This document shows, one piece after another, positions 33,396-41,672 of a stretch of 64,000 nt of DNA (the first letter of the stretch is position 1; every line of letters begins with the position of its first letter). The position numbers and the translations under genes were made by a program. The stretch is from the NCBI RefSeq assembly GCF_017948455.1, contig NZ_JAFFSU010000002.1, positions 186,001-250,000 of the forward strand, read 5' to 3'. Source of the stretch: Streptomyces sp. GESEQ-4. GTDB taxonomy: Bacteria; Actinomycetota; Actinomycetes; Streptomycetales; Streptomycetaceae. The notes beneath the pieces were generated by a model. That model saw nothing but the letters and a program-made list of their open reading frames with translations. It was not told the DNA's origin and did no database searches.

Positions 33396-34346
33396 TCAGT
33401 GCTGGGCGAACTGAACCCGGGTCGGTTGCACGACGTTCGGTCGCACAGCGATCCCGGCGATGGTCAGTTGCTCTCCGTAGATGTCCGTGAGCCTGATCGA
33501 GCTGCCGCAGCCGCTGCCGCCCTCGGAGAGGAAGTAGTTGTATTCGGTGCGCGGCAGCTGCCGCCAGCCGCCGCCGGCCCGGACCTCCAGGCGCGCGACC
33601 GGGTTGCGGTGCCCGATCGCCTGGATGCCGCACCAATACTGGCTGGACCCGGTCTTGTACCTGATGGAGATCGTCTCGGACGTGCTGGGGCTCAGCAGCT
33701 GCCAGGTGATCGGGATCCGGCCGACCTTGAGGTCGGCGAGTTTGGCGAAGGCCTGTTGGCTGAGGTCGATCTGCCCGGGTGCGCAGGGCAGGGGGCATTC
33801 GTTGGTGATCCGTACGGTGATCGACTTCCCGTTGGCCGCACGGACGAGGACGTACGCGCCGCACGCCCTGGACGTCTCGTAGTCCGTGGTGTTCATCGCC
33901 GCGATCATGAGGTCGGGACTCGGGCCGAACAGACAGGCGCCGTTTCCGTCGGCGGCCTCGTAGGCGGTGGCGACTCCTTGGTAGGTGGTCTTCGGCTGAA
34001 TGCGTCCTGTCGTCGATGCCGTGCCGGCTGCCGTTCGCGGGGGCCGAGGGGTGGCTTTCGGGGACGGTCGTGCTGCCGGGGTGGTCGCACTGCGCGTGGG
34101 GGACGGGGTGCCGGTCGCGGTCGGTTTCGCTGTCGTGGTCGGCGTGGCCGAACCGGTCGCGGTGGCTGTCTCTTGGGTGGTGGCGATGGGCGTGGCCGCG
34201 GTGGGCCCTGCATCGGCCTTGCCGTCCTGCGGCAACGCCATGACCAGGTAGGCGAGTACGCTCACGGCGGTCACCGCCACGGTGGCGCCCAACACGAGCC
34301 TGCGCCTTTGCCTGCGCTGCCGCGCGGCCTGCCTCGATGTCGTCAT
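33396..34346 (-). CDS. Bacterial expansin-like protein
   Basis: A 316-residue protein with a short basic N-terminus and one signal-anchor/TM segment (LVLGATVAVTAVSVLAYLVM, about 17-36). A Thr/Pro/Ala-rich linker follows (about 45-120). The expansin module has a double-psi beta-barrel (GVATAYEAADGNGACLFG ... NECPLPCAPGQIDLSQQAF, with the conserved Asp in IDLS) and a C-terminal CBM63-like domain (about 215-316). Expansins loosen cellulose/xyloglucan without hydrolysis and help cellulases. Signal-peptide cleavage versus membrane anchoring is unresolved. Confidence 0.86.
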   Translation of the reverse strand: MTTSRQAARQRRQRRRLVLGATVAVTAVSVLAYLVMALPQDGKADAGPTAATPIATTQETATATGSATPTTTAKPTATGTPSPTRSATTPAARPSPKATPRPPRTAAGTASTTGRIQPKTTYQGVATAYEAADGNGACLFGPSPDLMIAAMNTTDYETSRACGAYVLVRAANGKSITVRITNECPLPCAPGQIDLSQQAFAKLADLKVGRIPITWQLLSPSTSETISIRYKTGSSQYWCGIQAIGHRNPVARLEVRAGGGWRQLPRTEYNYFLSEGGSGCGSSIRLTDIYGEQLTIAGIAVRPNVVQPTRVQFAQH

Positions 34347-34463
34347 TACCCGTCCGTTCGGAAGATCGAGCCGATGGTGCACTGCTCAGTGACCGCCGGA
34401 CCCGAAAAGGTTGCCGACGACTTCTCAAGGAACGGTGGGCCGGTTCTCCTTACGTCCCGAGGA

Positions 34464-34710
34464 TCAGACGGCCGTGAAGGTCCACAGCAGGTTGTCGCTG
34501 GTGCCGTACGTCCTGGCATGTTTGTGACCTGACAGTGCGCACCCGACTCGCTGTTTCGTCATGGCATGCCCAAGCGCTGGCGGTAGCACCGGAGAGGGCC
34601 GGCGTTCGCCAGGGCGGCGGAGGCGGGGTCGCCATCGAGAGCCCGATCGTCACGGCCGCCTGCGCCACGGCGCCTGACCTTGTCCGTGTCCGTGTCCGGA
34701 AGATCGCCAC
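34464..34710 (-). pseudogene. Possible relic of a secreted-protein gene
   Basis: GTG at 34708-34710 has a strong GAGGAGG site and an Arg-rich, then hydrophobic start (MAIFRTRTRTRSGAVAQAAV). In another frame the segment ends TYGTSDNLLWTFTAV at a stop at 34464-34466, which looks like the C-terminus of a secreted binding protein. The middle is missing. The rest of the 34347-34890 gap shows nothing coding. Confidence 0.3.
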
Positions 34711-34890
34711 GCTGCCTCCTCGTAGTACGGAGTTCCACCCTGGGGGCGGCGCGAGATGGTGCGCAGTTGTCCTGAGGTAGCGGCATCGCCGGCCAAAGTC
34801 GGAATCGCCAGCGTCCCAGTATCATCAACGTCACTCGGGGGCTCATCAGGTGGGACGTGCTCACGGGCACGGTGGGGGGAGGGATGAGCG

Positions 34891-35613
34891 GTGTCTCTGA
34901 CGGACAAGGCCATCGAGCAGCTCCGTGAGCTGATCCGGACCGGTGCCCTGCCGCCGGGCTCGAAGCTCCCACCGGAGCCGGACCTCGCCGCTCAGCTGGG
35001 GCTCTCCCGCAACCTCGCCCGGGAAGCGGTCAAGGCGCTGGCCGTCGCGCGGGTCCTGGAGGTCCGGCGGGGCGACGGCACGTATGTGACCAGCCTCCAG
35101 CCGAGTCTGCTGCTGGAGGGGCTCGGCGGCGCGGTGGAACTGCTCCAGGGCGACTCGGTCGCCCTGCAGGATCTCATGGAGGTACGGCGGCTCCTCGAAC
35201 CGATGGCCACGGCACTTGCCGCCACCCGCATCTCCGACGCCCAACTGGCCGAGGTGAAGCGGCATTTGGACGCCATGCGCGAGGCCTGCGACGACGTCGA
35301 GCGGCTCAACGCCCACGACGCCGCCTTCCATCGCGCCGTCGTCTCGGCCACGGGCAACGACAGCCTCCTGGCCCTCCTGGAGGGCATCTCCGGCCGCACC
35401 CTGCGCGCCCGCATCTGGCGCGGTCTGGTCGACGACAAGGCCGCCGGCCGCACTCTCGCCGAGCACGAAGCGATCTTCAACGCGCTGTCCACCCGTGACT
35501 CCGCCCTCAGCCAGGCCGCCGCGCTGCTCCACGTGAGCAACACCGAGCAGTGGCTGAGGGCACACCTGCGCGCCACCGAACCCCTCTCCGTCGGAACGAC
35601 AGCGCGGACGTGA
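34891..35613 (+). CDS. GntR-family regulator, FadR/FCD subgroup
   Basis: A 240-residue regulator with an N-terminal winged helix (KLPPEPDLAAQLGLSRNLAREAVKAL, about 25-50) and an FCD all-helical effector domain (about 90-225). The domain contains the metal-ligand pattern D-x3-H in HDAAFHRAVVSATGN and later His residues. FCD proteins sense small carboxylates or sugar acids, often in plant-polysaccharide catabolism. The GTG start was chosen because GGGGGGAGGG precedes it. Its target is not evident. It stands alone beside the CAZyme island. Confidence 0.87.
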   Translation: MSLTDKAIEQLRELIRTGALPPGSKLPPEPDLAAQLGLSRNLAREAVKALAVARVLEVRRGDGTYVTSLQPSLLLEGLGGAVELLQGDSVALQDLMEVRRLLEPMATALAATRISDAQLAEVKRHLDAMREACDDVERLNAHDAAFHRAVVSATGNDSLLALLEGISGRTLRARIWRGLVDDKAAGRTLAEHEAIFNALSTRDSALSQAAALLHVSNTEQWLRAHLRATEPLSVGTTART

Positions 35614-36015
35614 CGGGCGGGCGGTATTCAGTCAGCGCAGCGCGGCCGGGCCATCGTCACCGGCTGTGACCGCGACGGGCCCGTCCAATGGACCTCACCC
35701 CGGTCGGCCGGCTCGCCACCGACCTCGAGGACGCACGCCACGGAGACGGGCAGCCGCAGCCGGACGCCCTGCCTTGATCTGGCCCGCTACGGACGCGGCA
35801 GCGCCTCCTGCGGCCCTCGACGCCGTTCCGAAGCACCGTCTCCACCCCCGCTCCGCGACCTGCTCCTTCACGGTTCTGCGCACCCGCACGGCGGGGACAC
35901 CGTCGCGGTGGACATCCGGTGGTCAATCCCATGTCTGGTGGAACGGTGCCTGACGGGTTCACGAGGGTCATACTCATGGCTCGCGAGTGCGCCACATGGG
36001 CAAGAGGGGGAAGCG
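35614..36015. other. Intergenic stretch without recognised features
   Basis: A 402-bp region between the GntR gene and the flavoprotein. No frame shows a convincing protein, and no strong inverted repeat was found by eye. Confidence 0.5.
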
Positions 36016-37353
36016 GTGGAGGCTACGGTTTCACGGGTGCGGCAAGGCGCCATACCTCCGGTCGTCGCGGCGCGGTGGGCGCTGTGGACGTTTGTCATCG
36101 TCAACTTGGTGATCGTCGAGGTCTTGTTCCTCACCGCCGGGACCGGCAAGAACGGGGTGCTCACAGTCGCCAAGTTCTTCGGTCTGCACGCCGCCGTGCT
36201 GATGCTGTTCCAGCTGCTACTGGTGGCCCGGCTGCCGTGGCTCGACCGCCGTATCGGCATGGACCGGTTGACGGTGTGGCACCGGTGGGTCGGCTTCACC
36301 CTGCTGTGGACCCTCCTCACCCACGCCACGCTGGTGGTGCTGGGCTACGCGACGCTCGATGACGCGTCGATGACGAAGACGTTCTTCGCGCTGGCCGGAG
36401 TGCCGGCTTCCCTGCTCGGCATGCTGGCCGCGGCGATCGTCGTCGTGGTCGCCGCGGTCTCCGTCCGACAGGTGAGGCGGAGATTGCGGTACGAGACCTG
36501 GCACGGCGTGCATCTGCTGCTGTACGTGGCGTTGGGGCTGGCGTTCGTCCACCAGTTGCAGGAGACCACGACCTTCAGCTCTTCCGCGTTCGCGATGACC
36601 TACTGGTGGGCGCTGTGGCTGTTCGCGTTCGGTGCCCTGATCACGGGGCGGATCGTGCTGCCTCTGTGGCGCAACGCCTATCACCGGTTCGAGGTCACGG
36701 CGGTGGTGCCGGAGTCGGACGACGTGGTGTCGGTGCACATCACCGGCCGCCACCTCGACAAGCTGCCGACCAGGGCGGGCCAGTTCTGCATCTGGCGGTT
36801 CCCCGGGCACAACGGCTGGTGGCCGGCCAATCCGTTCTCGCTGTCGGCGGCACCCGACGGCCGCACGTTGCGCCTGACCGCCAAGGCGGTCGGCAGCACC
36901 AGCGCCGGCCTGCGGAACGTCCCGGTCGGGAGCCGCGCGTTCGTCGAGGGGCCGTACGGGGCGTTCACCTCGTTGCATCGCACGCGGCCCGGCGCGCTGC
37001 TGATCGCCGGAGGAGTGGGGATCACACCGGTCCGAGCCTTGCTGGAGGAGGAACCGGCCGGTGACGTCGTCGTGCTCTACCGGGTGCGCAGCGCGAACGA
37101 CGCCGTGCTGGTCGACGAGGTACGGGCACTGGTCGAGGCCCGCGGCGGGCGGCTGCACCTGCTCACCGGCCGCACGGGGGAGGGGAACCCTCCGTTCGCC
37201 CCGGACAGTCTCCGTGCCATGGTTCCCGACATAGCCGAACGCGACGTGTATGTCTGCGGCCCGCCCACGATGACCTCGGCCGTGCTCAGCGCCCTGCGCG
37301 GGCTGAAGGTTCCCCAACGGCAAGTGCACGCCGAGCGGTTCGGCCTGGCCTGA
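36016..37353 (+). CDS. Ferric-reductase-like membrane flavoprotein
   Basis: A 445-residue integral membrane oxidoreductase. The N-terminal half has about six membrane helices with His residues suited to heme (FGLHAAVLML, VWHRWVGF, LLTHATLVV, TWHGVHLLLY, FVHQLQ). The C-terminal half is a ferredoxin-NADP-reductase-type module with the FAD motif WPANPFSLSAAP, the nucleotide motif LLIAGGVGITPVRALL and VYVCGPPTM. It probably moves electrons from NAD(P)H across the membrane to iron or another acceptor. GTG at 36016 follows AGGGGG. The upstream extension lacks such support. Confidence 0.88.
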   Translation: MEATVSRVRQGAIPPVVAARWALWTFVIVNLVIVEVLFLTAGTGKNGVLTVAKFFGLHAAVLMLFQLLLVARLPWLDRRIGMDRLTVWHRWVGFTLLWTLLTHATLVVLGYATLDDASMTKTFFALAGVPASLLGMLAAAIVVVVAAVSVRQVRRRLRYETWHGVHLLLYVALGLAFVHQLQETTTFSSSAFAMTYWWALWLFAFGALITGRIVLPLWRNAYHRFEVTAVVPESDDVVSVHITGRHLDKLPTRAGQFCIWRFPGHNGWWPANPFSLSAAPDGRTLRLTAKAVGSTSAGLRNVPVGSRAFVEGPYGAFTSLHRTRPGALLIAGGVGITPVRALLEEEPAGDVVVLYRVRSANDAVLVDEVRALVEARGGRLHLLTGRTGEGNPPFAPDSLRAMVPDIAERDVYVCGPPTMTSAVLSALRGLKVPQRQVHAERFGLA

Positions 37354-37374
37354 GCCCTGCGCGGGCGTGCGCTC

Positions 37375-37391
37375 AGTGCCTGTTTCTGAAC
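37375..37391 (+). repeat. Inverted-repeat end E1
   Basis: AGTGCCTGTTTCTGAAC, 22 bp after the flavoprotein stop. It is matched 16/17 by the inverted copy at 44226-44242 and partly by copies at 41500-41516 (inverted) and 43985 (direct). It probably marks the left edge of an accessory segment. Confidence 0.6.
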
Positions 37392-37406
37392 CGCCGTTCT
37401 GGGTAG

Positions 37407-37620
37407 TTTTGGGTCCTACGCTGGCATGGTGTCCGAGGGCGCCGGGCGGGATGGAGAGCGCGGCCCGATGCCGTGTACTGCTCGGCGACCTGTCGTGCCA
37501 GGCAGTGGCGCCGGGAACGGCGTCTGCGCAAGAGGGTGGCCGCGGAGTTGAGCGGTGACGGCCGGACTGTCTGCCCCGAGTCCGGAAGGAAACGTACGGC
37601 GAACGGTCACGGTGACCGCA
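37407..37620 (+). pseudogene. Truncated small Cys-rich (zinc-finger-like) protein
   Basis: After a stop at 37404-37406 the frame reads ...RARPDAVYCSATCRARQWRR... and later GRTVCPESGRK. The CSATCR-x-R-x-WRR pattern is common in small actinobacterial zinc-binding proteins of mobile elements. The N-terminal Cys pair is absent and the second pair is degenerate (CPES), so it appears to be a remnant cut near E1. Confidence 0.35.
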
Positions 37621-37782
37621 TCGCGAACGCATCCGAATCGCATCTTCGATCAGATTCCGGTCACTTCCGGTCATTTATTGTGATCTTAGGATTGTCGGTC
37701 CGACTCTCGGTCGCAGAGGCGGGCCGCGTCTCGTCGCTGCCCCAAGTGCCGCGTCCCGGCCCGCAGTTGGCGGTGAGACACC

Positions 37783-38791
37783 ATGGCCGAAGAGATCCAG
37801 AACGCCGACATGGTCGGCAGCGTCAGCGCCAGCCGCTACGAGCAGATCGTGGCCGAGCTGCGCAAGGTGGTGGAGAACCAGACCCGGGGCCAGTTCACGA
37901 TCGGTGACTACGCCCTGGAGATCGAGCCGATGCGCGAGGCCGGCGGCCAGGAGCGGGGCGAGGAACTGTTCACGGTCAAGGAGTCGATGTTCCGTCTGGC
38001 CGAGGACATCGCTGTCGTACTCGACGGTGAAGGAGGCCAGGTGGACGGCCTCGCGCTGGCCGGAGGAACACCGCCAGCCCTCCGTGTCCTACACGGTCCA
38101 CAAGATCCTGGCGGGCATCACCGACGAACAGGAACGGTTCGCCACGATCCTCACCCCGCCGGAGGAGAGGGCCCGCTGGTCGGCGGATGAGGCCCGGCGC
38201 CGGGTCGGCCGGCAGGTCGAGCATCCGATCACGCCGCAGGAGAAGGTCAGTGCGATCCACACCCTCGCCCGGGACGAGGACGTCGCGGCCAGCGTCACCA
38301 GTGATTTCCTGCGGCGCCCGGCCGTGGTGTCCCAGGTCAAAGAGGAGGACAAGGTCCGGGTCGTGGAGGAGCTGACCCGTGACGATCACGTTGCCGCGAA
38401 GGTGACCACGGGTCTGCTGCGGCGCCCGGACGTCGCCTTCCGGGCGATGTCGGACGACACCGCCCGTCACCAGGTCAACCACGCTCAGGTCGAGCGGGGC
38501 CGGCAGGCCCGCGAGGACTTCGAGGAGACCAGCCCGGTCGCGCCGGCGATCCGTGCGATCGACCGGTCGGTGGAGTTCCTGGACCTGGTCACCGCCTGCC
38601 ACGCGTTCGTCGCGGCGTCCGGGCGGGTCGTCCCGGGCCTGCGCGACCGCCAGCTCGGCGACGACGAACGCGTGATCGTGCACGAGAACGTCGCCCGGGT
38701 GAGGGCGACGCTCGACTGGATCGAGACGGCTGTCGACACCGGGAAGGTCGACGTCGACGGCGAGCTGGCCCGGCTCCTGCAAGGCGAGTAG
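37783..38791 (+). pseudogene. DUF6192/RacO-like gene with frameshift
   Basis: From ATG 37783 the frame reads SRYEQIVAELRKVVENQTRGQFTIGDYALEIEPM up to about 38015. The family continuation YSTVKEARWTASRWPEEHR then resumes in another frame (38018 on) and runs to the stop at 38791, about 335 residues in total. The simplest cause is a two-base loss near 38016. Within the body, two similar blocks (EDVAASVTSDFLRRP and DDHVAAKVTTGLLRRP) form an internal repeat. Function unknown. The downstream RacP-like gene follows 2 bp later. A sequencing error cannot be excluded. Confidence 0.7.
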
Positions 38792-38793
38792 CC

Positions 38794-39222
38794 GTGCCGC
38801 GCGCCTCCGAGCGCAGATCGCCAGCAGCCCAGCGACACGCCGACACCGTCCGGTTCGTGCTGTTCGAGGCACGGCCGGCCGGTCTGACCTTCGTCCAGCT
38901 GGTCAGATCCAGCGAGTTGTCGCCCCATCAGACCCGTTCGGGCCTGGCCTGCCTGCGGGACACCATCACCGAACGCGGCTGGCCGCCGTTGATCTGGACG
39001 AGGCCGGACGGCTACAAGTTCTGCGCCGATCCCGCCGAACTCCAGGCATACGAGGTCGCGATCATCCGCGGCAAGCTCACCGAGATCCGCCGCTTCATCA
39101 CTGGGACCGTCGCCCCGCACGCCGCTCTCCAGCCCAAGGGCCGGTGGATCAAACACCTCAACACCCAGCTCAACTCGGTCGAGTCCACGCTCGATGTGAT
39201 AGCCGACTTCACCGACGCCTGA
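38794..39222 (+). CDS. RacP-like small protein
   Basis: A 142-residue soluble protein: TVRFVLFEARPAGLTFVQLV (about 19-38), then HQTRSGLACLRDTITERGWPP, suggesting a winged-helix-like fold, and a helical C-terminus (LNTQLNSVESTLDVIADF). GTG start is 2 bp after the RacO-like stop, so it was an operon partner. I recall this pair recurring in Streptomyces accessory regions as RacO/RacP. No function is established to my knowledge. Confidence 0.7.
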   Translation: MPRASERRSPAAQRHADTVRFVLFEARPAGLTFVQLVRSSELSPHQTRSGLACLRDTITERGWPPLIWTRPDGYKFCADPAELQAYEVAIIRGKLTEIRRFITGTVAPHAALQPKGRWIKHLNTQLNSVESTLDVIADFTDA

Positions 39223-39224
39223 CT

Positions 39225-39257
39225 GGTGGGACCGGCCGCGAAGCGGCCGGTCCCACC
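39225..39257. terminator. Perfect 15-bp hairpin after racP-like gene
   Basis: GGTGGGACCGGCCGC and GCGGCCGGTCCCACC are fully complementary around a GAA triloop, starting 2 bp after the stop codon. Either a terminator or part of an IS boundary. Confidence 0.65.
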
Positions 39258-39280
39258 CTGTCTTGAGGGAGGAGAGACCG

Positions 39281-40135
39281 TTGCCGCGGCGACGCTGCTA
39301 CCCCTCGGACACCTGGGAAGACGAGTGGGCCCTGATCGAACCGCTGCTGCCGACACCGGCCTGCGAGACCCCGGCCGGCGGCCGTCCGGAGAAGCACCCC
39401 CGCCGGGAGATCGTGGACGCGATCCGCTACGTCGTCGACACCGGATGCAAGTGGAGGGCGCTGCCCAAGGACTTCCCGCCCTGGCGCACGTGTTACGGCT
39501 TCATGGCCCGCTGGGCTGCCGCCGGCGTCATCGGGCAGATCCGTGACCAGCTCCGCAAACGGATCCGTCGTGAGATGGGCAAGGCGCCCGGAGCGGTCGC
39601 CACCGTCGTCGACTCCCAGTCGGTCAAGGCTGCCGACACCGTCGGCAAGGACTCCCGCGGCTACGACGCCGGAAAGAAGATTAACGGCCGCAAGCGGCAC
39701 CTGGTCGTGGACACCAAGGGCCTCCCTCTGCTCGTCATGGTCACCCCGGCCGACATGACCGACCGCAACGCGGCCAAGGAAGTGCTCTTCCGGCTGCGGC
39801 TGATGCACCCCGAAATCACCATCGTCTGGGCCGACTCCGCCTATGCCGGACAGCTCGTGACCTGGGCAAAGACCTTCCTGAACCTGACGATCAAGACCGT
39901 CAGCCGCCCGAAAAACGTGCCCGGCTTCGTCGTCCTGCCCCGGCGTTGGGTCGTCGAACGCTCACACGCATGGGTCATGCACGCGCGCCGGCATGCTCGC
40001 GACTACGAACGGCTCATCCAGCACTCGGAGTCGCTGATCACCTGGGCTGCGATCACGCTCATGACCAGGCGCATCACCCGCAGGCAGTCCCGCCGCACCA
40101 GCCAGCCGGCATCCCGCGAGAAAGAGAGAGACTGA
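39281..40135 (+). mobile_element. IS5-family transposase, apparently intact
   Basis: A single-frame 284-residue DDE transposase starting at TTG 39281 (LPRRRCYPSDTWEDEW) after GGGAGGAG. The N-terminal DUF4096-like part includes GRPEKHPRREIVDAIRYVV. The catalytic residues are Asp in VDSQSVKAAD, Asp in VWADSAYAG and Glu in WVVERSHAWVMHARR. Terminal inverted repeats of the IS itself could not be delimited by eye. It lies inside the accessory patch and may have mobilised it. Confidence 0.88.
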
Positions 40136-40315
40136 CGGTCGCCCGGACCACCGCCACCCCGCTCCAACCGCGTCGCGGCTCGTCCTCCCACTCTTCCACG
40201 GCGCCGCTCAACCGGCCAGGCTCCGCAGCACCGCGTCCGTTCATTGATCTGGGCCGGGAGGTGGCGATTGCCAGGCGGTGCCGCAGCGCAAACCGAGCTA
40301 TCTCCCGTATCCGGC

Positions 40316-40389
40316 GGCCGGACTGTTGTCCCGGACAGGACGTCCACCAGTCCGGACAGCGCAAAGCTGTCCGGGACAACAGTCCGGCC
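40316..40389. promoter_or_regulatory. TGTCC array 1, inside a perfect 23-bp inverted repeat
   Basis: The 23-bp arms (40316-40338, 40367-40389) are perfectly complementary around a 28-bp centre. Each arm contains TGTCCSGGACAG. TGTCC/AGTCC units start at 40327, 40349 and 40368, 22 and 19 bp apart. It ends 79 bp before the lipase start. A further GCGCCCC/GGGGCGC hairpin (40428-40445) lies in the leader. Confidence 0.85.
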
Positions 40390-40468
40390 TTGTGCGGCAT
40401 CTGCGCCCTCGGCACATTCGCTGGTACGCGCCCCGTCCGGGGCGCGGCAGGTAGTAGGGGGAGGAACC

Positions 40469-41389
40469 GTGGATACGACAACAACGCGCTCGGCGCCCGG
40501 TCGTGCGGTGGCACTGTTCGTCGCAATGCTGGTGAGCCTGTCAGCACTTGCGTGGTGGCAGGCGCCCGCGGCCGAGGCGGCGACCGCCGCACCCAGACCG
40601 GGTAACGGGGCGAATGACACCGTGTACTTCATCAAGGGGTACACGCCCGACGGGATCTCGTGCAAAAGCAAGTGGGGAGCCGCGACCCAGGCGATGCGCT
40701 CCTGGGGCTGGACGGGCAAGTTCGTGCGGGTGGGGCTGTATGCGGCGGACACACGCAGCAAGGGGTGCGCCGTCAACCTGCTCGATCCCCACCCGGAGCA
40801 GGGCACCGTCAACGTTCCTATCAAGGATCTAGGCAAGGCCCTGGCCTGGGACATCTACAACAACTACTCCTCGAAGGAGAAGAGCGTCGACCTGGTGGGC
40901 CACTCCATGGGCGGTCTGATCGCCCGCGCCGCCATCGCCGGCGTCCAGCGTCACGAGGAGGGCTGGCCCGAAAGGCTGTACGTGGAGGACGTCGTCACCC
41001 TGGGGACACCCCATCGGGGAACTTTCACAAACGTGAACGATGACCGCCAGTCAAAGGACATGGTTCAGCGATCTGACTTCATCAACTGGCTCAACGAGAC
41101 TCCTAACCCTCAGGCCGAAGGAGGAACCGACTGGACGCTGATCGGGTCCGGGGCCGACGAGGCGGTCGCCGTCAGTTCAGCCACCCCCGCCCCGGCAGAG
41201 GGCTGGTCTCACCTGGTGCGGTACAGCCCGTTCGAGTTCATCTCCCACAGCGCGCTGAGGACGACGACGCGCGGCAGCAGCTACTCGATGAACTATTTCA
41301 ACAAGGGCACCGGCTGGCGACAAACTGACATTGGCGCTGCCCCGATCAGGGTGACTCACAACGCCCTGTACTGGGCACGGAAGTGGTAA
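40469..41389 (+). CDS. Secreted lipase-like alpha/beta hydrolase
   Basis: A 306-residue exported protein with a signal peptide (GRAVALFVAMLVSLSALAWW, cleavage near AEAAT). The core has the oxyanion region VYFIKGYTP, the nucleophile Ser in VDLVGHSMGGLIAR, and a conserved VVTLGTPHRG strand typical of class I/LipA-type lipases. The acid and His near the C-terminus (about FISHSAL) are plausible but not proven. GTG start after GGGGGAGG. It lies between TGTCC arrays 1 and 2 and is followed by a 15-bp hairpin. Confidence 0.85.
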   Translation: MDTTTTRSAPGRAVALFVAMLVSLSALAWWQAPAAEAATAAPRPGNGANDTVYFIKGYTPDGISCKSKWGAATQAMRSWGWTGKFVRVGLYAADTRSKGCAVNLLDPHPEQGTVNVPIKDLGKALAWDIYNNYSSKEKSVDLVGHSMGGLIARAAIAGVQRHEEGWPERLYVEDVVTLGTPHRGTFTNVNDDRQSKDMVQRSDFINWLNETPNPQAEGGTDWTLIGSGADEAVAVSSATPAPAEGWSHLVRYSPFEFISHSALRTTTRGSSYSMNYFNKGTGWRQTDIGAAPIRVTHNALYWARKW

Positions 41390-41407
41390 GCGGCGGCTGA
41401 CGTCATC

Positions 41408-41445
41408 AACCGGCCGACGGGGTACCCCGACCCCGTCGGCCGGTT
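41408..41445 (+). terminator. Lipase terminator
   Basis: AACCGGCCGACGGGG pairs perfectly (15 bp) with CCCCGTCGGCCGGTT around 8 bases, 19 bp after the stop. Confidence 0.75.
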
Positions 41446-41478
41446 CGTCTTGCCCTCTCACTACATATCGCCAGATCC

Positions 41479-41516
41479 AACCCCCGATGAACATCGGGGG
41501 TTAAGACACAGGCACT
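41479..41516. repeat. Hairpin plus inverted-repeat end E3
   Basis: AACCCCCGAT/ATCGGGGGTT (41479-41502) is a perfect 10-bp stem. It runs into the inverted copy of AGTGCCTGTGTCTTAAC (41500-41516), a relative of E1 and E2. Confidence 0.55.
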
Positions 41517-41553
41517 AAGGCTGGCTGGCGCCCACAGCCGGGGCAATGGCCAC

Positions 41554-41624
41554 CGGCTGTCCCGGACAGTCACGGGCTGGCCGGGCTGGTCAGGGCCTTG
41601 TCCGGACCGCGTCCGGGACAGCCG
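41554..41624 (+). promoter_or_regulatory. TGTCC array 2, upstream of the XRE-lectin gene
   Basis: Units start at 41558 (TGTCC), 41578 (TGGCC), 41599 (TGTCC) and 41610 (CGTCC), spaced 20, 21 and 11 bp. The outer parts CGGCTGTCCCGGAC and GTCCGGGACAGCCG are a perfect 14-bp inverted repeat. The array ends 48 bp before the chosen start codon. Confidence 0.82.
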
Positions 41625-41672
41625 ATGCATGGCGGATTCCGCCGTTGTCCCTCCTGCCAAAGCCACAGCAAG

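Noticed and set aside
39225..39257. 15-bp hairpin as the left terminal inverted repeat of the IS5 element
   Set aside because: Its sequence is not found after the transposase (40136-40315), so it is better read as a terminator of the racP-like gene.
41554..41624. TGTCC arrays as plasmid replication iterons
   Set aside because: No replication initiator, partition gene or plasmid backbone is nearby, and four separate arrays would be odd for one origin.
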